The translations under genes and the position numbers were made by a program. Shown piece after piece: positions 59,650 through 64,000 of a stretch of 64,000 nucleotides of DNA (positions are counted from its first letter, which is position 1; the number at the start of each line of letters is the position of its first letter). The stretch covers positions 1,302,001-1,366,000 of the forward strand of contig JAZGTH010000002.1 of assembly GCA_036877525.1 (NCBI GenBank), written 5' to 3'. The DNA is from Chromobotia macracanthus (lineage: Eukaryota > Chordata > Actinopteri > Cypriniformes > Botiidae). Below the pieces are notes generated by a model that worked only from the letters and a program-made list of their open reading frames with translations, was not told the origin of the DNA and searched no databases.

Positions 59650-60575
59650 TGTCTAGATTACAGTTCCCTTTCTGTCAGTCACTTGATGTTGTGTCAATGA
59701 CGACACTAGGGGTGTGCTATTGGGAGCCCCAGTCGCTTCTAATCTTTATATAAAAGGCCAAGGAAATTTGGCGAGTGGAATTTGCATGCCAATCTCCTTT
59801 GCACATATCTGTGTATATAAGGGAGCTGGCATGCACTTAGGCTCACTTGTTCTTCACAGCCGTCAGATGGCTCTTTTATTTAAATTCTTCATCCTGCTTG
59901 TCATTGTGCATCGGAGGGTGCACTGTTGCTGTCAGACCAGGACGACTCGCCTGATGGCGTCTGCTCAGGGTGGGGCACAGAATGAGGTGGACATCGAGTT
60001 AACAGCAGCACTTTCCCGGGTGGCTGTAAGTATTGGGTTGGAGTGGAATTCTCCTCATTGTCCGGAGCACTTGTGGCTTGATGATTTGTTCCTAGGCACA
60101 AGAAGAGGCTCAAAGTGACTTGCCCAACCCCAGTGGCTTTCTTTTCAGAGGTGCATGATGAGCTGACAAAGTCGAGGACCTGCTTTGCAGGCTTGTCCAC
60201 CCTAACTATCTTGGATGGTGGGGCGGCAAAGGATTTTGCACAGCAGTGATGCAGACTGAGACCATTTAGCACATCCCACTTAATGGCCATTGCAACCAAT
60301 CCTAGATCTGCGTACCTTCAATCGGGCACTTCACAAACAGACTTTCAAGATACTAACACAGAAGCACATTATTACATCCATAGGCCACCTAGATGGTTCG
60401 CATCAGTAGAGCAAGGATGCATACTTTCATGTGTCAATGCAATTTTATTATATAAAGATCAGAGGTGATTGAGGCTCCCAAGAGCTAACCTCTAGTGTCA
60501 TAATCAACACAACGTCTCAAATGTAACCGAGACGTTCTGCACACCACACCAATATGAGATGGGATATATAATATA
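59650..60575 (+). mobile_element. DIRS-like retrotransposon remnant with inverted ends
   Basis: The frame 59714-60118 ends in LTAALSRVAVSIGLEWNSPH and LWLDDLFLGTRRGSK, followed by EVHDELTKS, TILDGGAAKDFAQQ, matching in order the ORF1 region of fish DIRS1-type elements as remembered. Left end (59690-59735: gttgtgtcaatgacgacact, then gggagcccc) and right end (60475-60530, reverse complement: gttgtgttgattatgacact, then gggagcctc) form diverged inverted repeats. The middle of the element, with reverse transcriptase and tyrosine recombinase, is absent. Frames are interrupted. Confidence 0.7.
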
Positions 60576-62144
60576 ATATAATCCTGGGATTAAACAATGA
60601 CACTTAGGGGATTTTCCTTCACTAGTCACTCTTTTCAGTTCTCACTTTTCTGTTTAAAAAATTTACATTGGAAAGTTCAATATATACAAACAAATTTGTA
60701 TATAGGCACAATTTATACTAAATTTAAAATAAATTTAAGCATATGCTAATTTTATGTGTAAGGGCTTTAGAGATTTAAACACTTTTAAACATTACGATAA
60801 CTATTACTTCAAGTGTGTCAAAATTACATTTGTAATATATTATGTTAAATTTACTCAATATTAAAAAAATGTTTATTCTCCATTAATTCTCAACTGAACT
60901 ATGAATTATTCAGACAGGTGAACAGAATTGCTGATAATCTTATCAGTACTAATGAGTACTAATCAGTATTAATGAAACTTGTGTTTGGCTTATATTTCTC
61001 CTTCTTTCCTGATTTTCCTCATTTAATTGTTCAGTCTTCCCTTCATTTTCCCCCACTCCTGCTGTCATTAGTTACCATGGATACATCTCTGTGGCATTAT
61101 TGCTGCTCTGTCTGGTTGGGGGGTGGGGTGGGGTGGGATGGTTATATTGTTCACTTCCATGAAAAGACTGGGGGGGATTTGGGGGCCGATAGAATGGGAG
61201 GAGATGGAGGACTGGAGGAGGGGTGCTGGAGTGTCAGTGGACAAGAGCCGATACCAAAGACCATGTTGCTAGTTTTCCCTTGGACTTATCAGACATGGTT
61301 TATTGTGTAAATGGGGTTGTGTGTGTATGAATGTATATTTCATCCACTGCTGGAAAGAGGAAACCAGAGGTATGTCATACGGAGAGCACAGCTGGTGAAT
61401 TTGATTGATTTCTGAGGTTGGTGTATAAATATGTAAATGTGATGTATTTATAAAATGATAGCTTAGGGTTTCATATTTTTTTCACAATATCTGCTACTAA
61501 GCATTTCAAACACCACCAGGTGTTAGTGTCTTGTGATTCTAGAGTATACTGTAAGTACTCAAGCCTGTTGAAATATACATGCTCATCTTTTATATTATAT
61601 TGAGAGATCCGTGATGGGGCTGATCTTATACTGTTTTATTTTCTCATTGGTATTTTAGTGGGTTTAGAAGGTTATGATGTCTTTTTATGAATTGTTTTTT
61701 GCCTTTTAACTGATTGTATTCAAATTTGCTAGGCCAAATTTGCCTGATATGGCAAGAGTGACTTATTTTATTCATACTTAGCGGGTTGTTCAAATCAGTA
61801 ACCCCAGGTATTAAACTTAATCTTAAGTAATTAATCCTGCACTGCTTGTGATGACTCAAATCATGTAGCTTGTTGAATAGAGACACCTTAGCAACCACAT
61901 AGCCACGCCCTGGCAGCCACCCACAACATGCTATAATAGCATTGCACAGATTTTGCCAGGGAAGCACCTGTGACTTTTTTAGAAAATGTAAAAATCTACT
62001 TGTTACAGCATGTTAGCTGCAAAATCTTGTGTGTTTGATTATATTAAATGATGTACTATTGTCACTCCTATAAAGTCTTTACATTTCTGTAAGAACATGT
62101 AAATATTTCTAAATACCACAGTTTCAGTTGGAGAAGCTTATCTT
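60576..62144. other. AT-rich intergenic DNA with a G-quadruplex motif
   Basis: No gene recognised. The 112-codon frame at 60972-61310 includes a Gly/Trp-rich part from the G-rich tract and has no family motif. Confidence 0.5.
61118..61137 (+). other. Canonical G-quadruplex motif
   Basis: Four G runs (6, 4, 4, 3) separated by single T residues, the arrangement known to give very stable parallel quadruplexes. Three further G-rich tracts follow to about 61230. Confidence 0.85.
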
Positions 62145-62705
62145 TTAAAAGGATAGTTCATCCAAAAACGTGTTGAATAAATGTTCTGTCATTATTTACT
62201 CACCTTTGTGGTATTCCAAACCCATGTGACTGACTTTTCTTTAATAGAAGTGCCTATTTGCTTCCACTGTATGATAAATGAACAGCACTAATATTGATGT
62301 TAAAAAATCTTGTGTTGCACTGAAGATAGAATGTCACAAGTTTGAATCATAAGTGTAAGTAAAGGCCCATTCAAAGATAGCTATAACGAAAACAATTTTA
62401 GCATTCACACCAATGCACAATAACTCTAAGTTCTAAGATTGTGCGCTGCAGTACAGGCATGAGCCTTTGAAATTTGAATGGATTTGATTGACTGTCAATG
62501 TTTTATCGTTAATCAGCTGTTAAAAATCACCAAGAAAATCCCCTTGCATCTTTATTGTTGAAGCTGTGGTGTGGGCTGTGCCATTATTTTATAGTTAGAA
62601 CAATTTTTACAACTTTATAGTTAACGTTATTGTCCATACTGTGAGTACTACTTAAATGAAGACATATTTTCTGGTTTTGGGTAAACTATCCTTTACTATC
62701 CCTAT
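62145..62705. repeat. Short dispersed element with inverted ends
   Basis: Left end aaaaggatagttcatccaaa and right end ttgggtaaactatcctttac are inverted relatives; interior has tttactcacctttgtggta. Same family as 38465-38860. Confidence 0.65.
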
Positions 62706-64000
62706 ACTATCCCTACTATCCCTAAATACTATTGCATTGACACTATTCCTTTAAATGTCTGTCATGGTCTGCCAGTGATAGTTGATTAGTTCTTGCCCTC
62801 AGATTCAAACATCCTTATAGAGCTGTTTAATAAGAAGAAAAAGTGTTACTTCAAGGATTGTAGTGCAGTTGTGACACTGACCATTTTAACCCTTTGTACA
62901 AAATGTCCAGTTTCTTTGCTTTTATTGAAACACACAAGATGCTGTTTGAACATTCTTAAATCATGCTAGATAACCATGTTTGTTCATGCGAGCTCAAGTG
63001 TGCTATCGAAAAAGACCTACCAACACAATTCTTATATTGTGCTATCCTTAAAACTTTTGTACTTATTTTGAAAAAAAGACTAAATTGAAGCATTTTTACT
63101 GGTGGTCAGACAGTTGGTCCCTACACAGAAAAAGCACAGAACATTATGGAACTTGAAAGCTTGAGAAACAAAATTGGTGTTGATTAGATTTATTTGATGT
63201 ACTGTTGATAAAGAAAAATGTTGAACGTTCCTAGAAAATATTACTTAATCAGTTCTTATAGTTATTACTAACATCATTAATCTCTGTAAATAATAACTTT
63301 CCAAGAGTACTTCAAGACAACATATGTTGTCATTGCAAAATGTCATGAATATCAGAATATGACAGAAATGTTTTTGTTAGTGATGATTAGTGAACTGCAC
63401 ATTCTTTCTCGCTGATGCTCTCGGGTGCCTTAGTAACTTAGTAGTTTGTGTTTTGAAGAATTATTTTTAACAAGAGAAACAAATGTTTACATATACATAT
63501 ATTATTATTTAGTATATGTATTATGTAGTATATGTGTCACGGATTCATTAGACTCTCATCAGCACCCCTCAACATTCCCAGTCTCCAGAATACTGGTCAC
63601 CAGCACTTATAGTCAGCAGACAGCAGACAGCAGTTTGCTCATCAGCCACCACACATCTAAAAAAAGTTCAGTCTGACATTACACTGGACAGTGATCTCCT
63701 CTTAATCTCCAGTTCCTCTGAAAACTGTCTAGCAATTCTCAGGTGAGATTCTGCATGTGTTTCCAAGTGTGTTCTCTACTGAGGTACAACAAATGATACT
63801 TGCCTGTGCACTTACTTGGGATCTTACCTGTTTTTTTAACTATGCTCTTAACTGTGCTCTTTTTTTCTTCTGCTGAACACACACAATATGTCCATATATA
63901 ATTATATTCAAACATGATATTTACATGAAAGCAGGGACAGAGAGATGAGAGTGTGAAGCAGTGACTTCCATAGGTAAGCAATAAGTTACTTATTATAAGT
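62706..64000. other. AT-rich DNA, nothing recognised
   Basis: No coding or RNA gene. Positions 63538-63740 (tgtcacggattcattagact onward) have a C-rich, LTR-like feel, but no partner or border was found. Confidence 0.45.

Noticed and set aside
59714..60118. 134-codon frame with a signal-peptide-like start as a host gene
   Set aside because: Its C-terminal half and flanks match a DIRS-like element, and the downstream frame is interrupted.
60972..61310. 112-codon frame
   Set aside because: Gly/Trp content comes from the G-quadruplex tract; no splice or family evidence.

Overview
The window is nuclear DNA of a teleost fish, probably a cypriniform: intron-rich vertebrate genes lie in AT-rich DNA packed with Tc1/mariner, DIRS-like, Ty3/gypsy, endogenous retrovirus (ERV) and L2/jockey-type LINE sequence, with several copies of a short repeat that is common in cyprinid genomes. 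No database was searched; species and repeat names come from recognition only.

Two host genes are clear, both on the minus strand. CDK11B (cdk11b, PITSLRE kinase) occupies the left edge. Its ATG is at 12011 and 14 coding exons (621 codons, all splice phases consistent) run leftward to 249, where the rest of the kinase domain and the C-terminus leave the window. A probable 5' UTR exon with a GTGAGT donor and two ETS-type sites lies near 13.8 kb. SLC35E2 lies at 42833-38169 with eight exons whose lengths sum to an open 385-residue protein. CDK11B and SLC35E2 are also tandem neighbours in human (1p36.33), so the synteny is old.

The interval between them (about 14-38 kb) is almost wholly repeats. 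From left to right it holds: a minus-strand ERV remnant (LTR, polypurine tract, env with a 271-codon open frame, integrase C-terminus; 15.2-17.6 kb); a very large imperfect inverted duplication (left arm 17.73-22.45 kb, right arm 25.33-28.78 kb) whose spacer carries a non-autonomous LTR retrotransposon; ERV gag/protease remnants (28.7-29.3 kb); a solo LTR; a diverged non-coding repeat; and Ty3/gypsy fragments in both orientations (31.8-36.8 kb).

Right of SLC35E2 come a decayed Tc1 transposon (43.3-44.8 kb), a gypsy RNase H-integrase-chromodomain fragment (47.0-48.7 kb), two L2/CR1-like LINEs on the minus strand (49.4-52.1 kb, internally deleted; 54.2-58.3 kb, nearly full length with an esterase ORF1), a DIRS-like remnant (59.65-60.57 kb) and sparse AT-rich DNA to the end.

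The observations most worth a second look are the inverted duplication with a 26-bp micro-inversion between its arms, a 20-bp minisatellite that starts at a CDK11B splice donor, three snap-back palindromes, and a CDK11 kinase whose APE motif reads SPD. No new multi-gene system was found.
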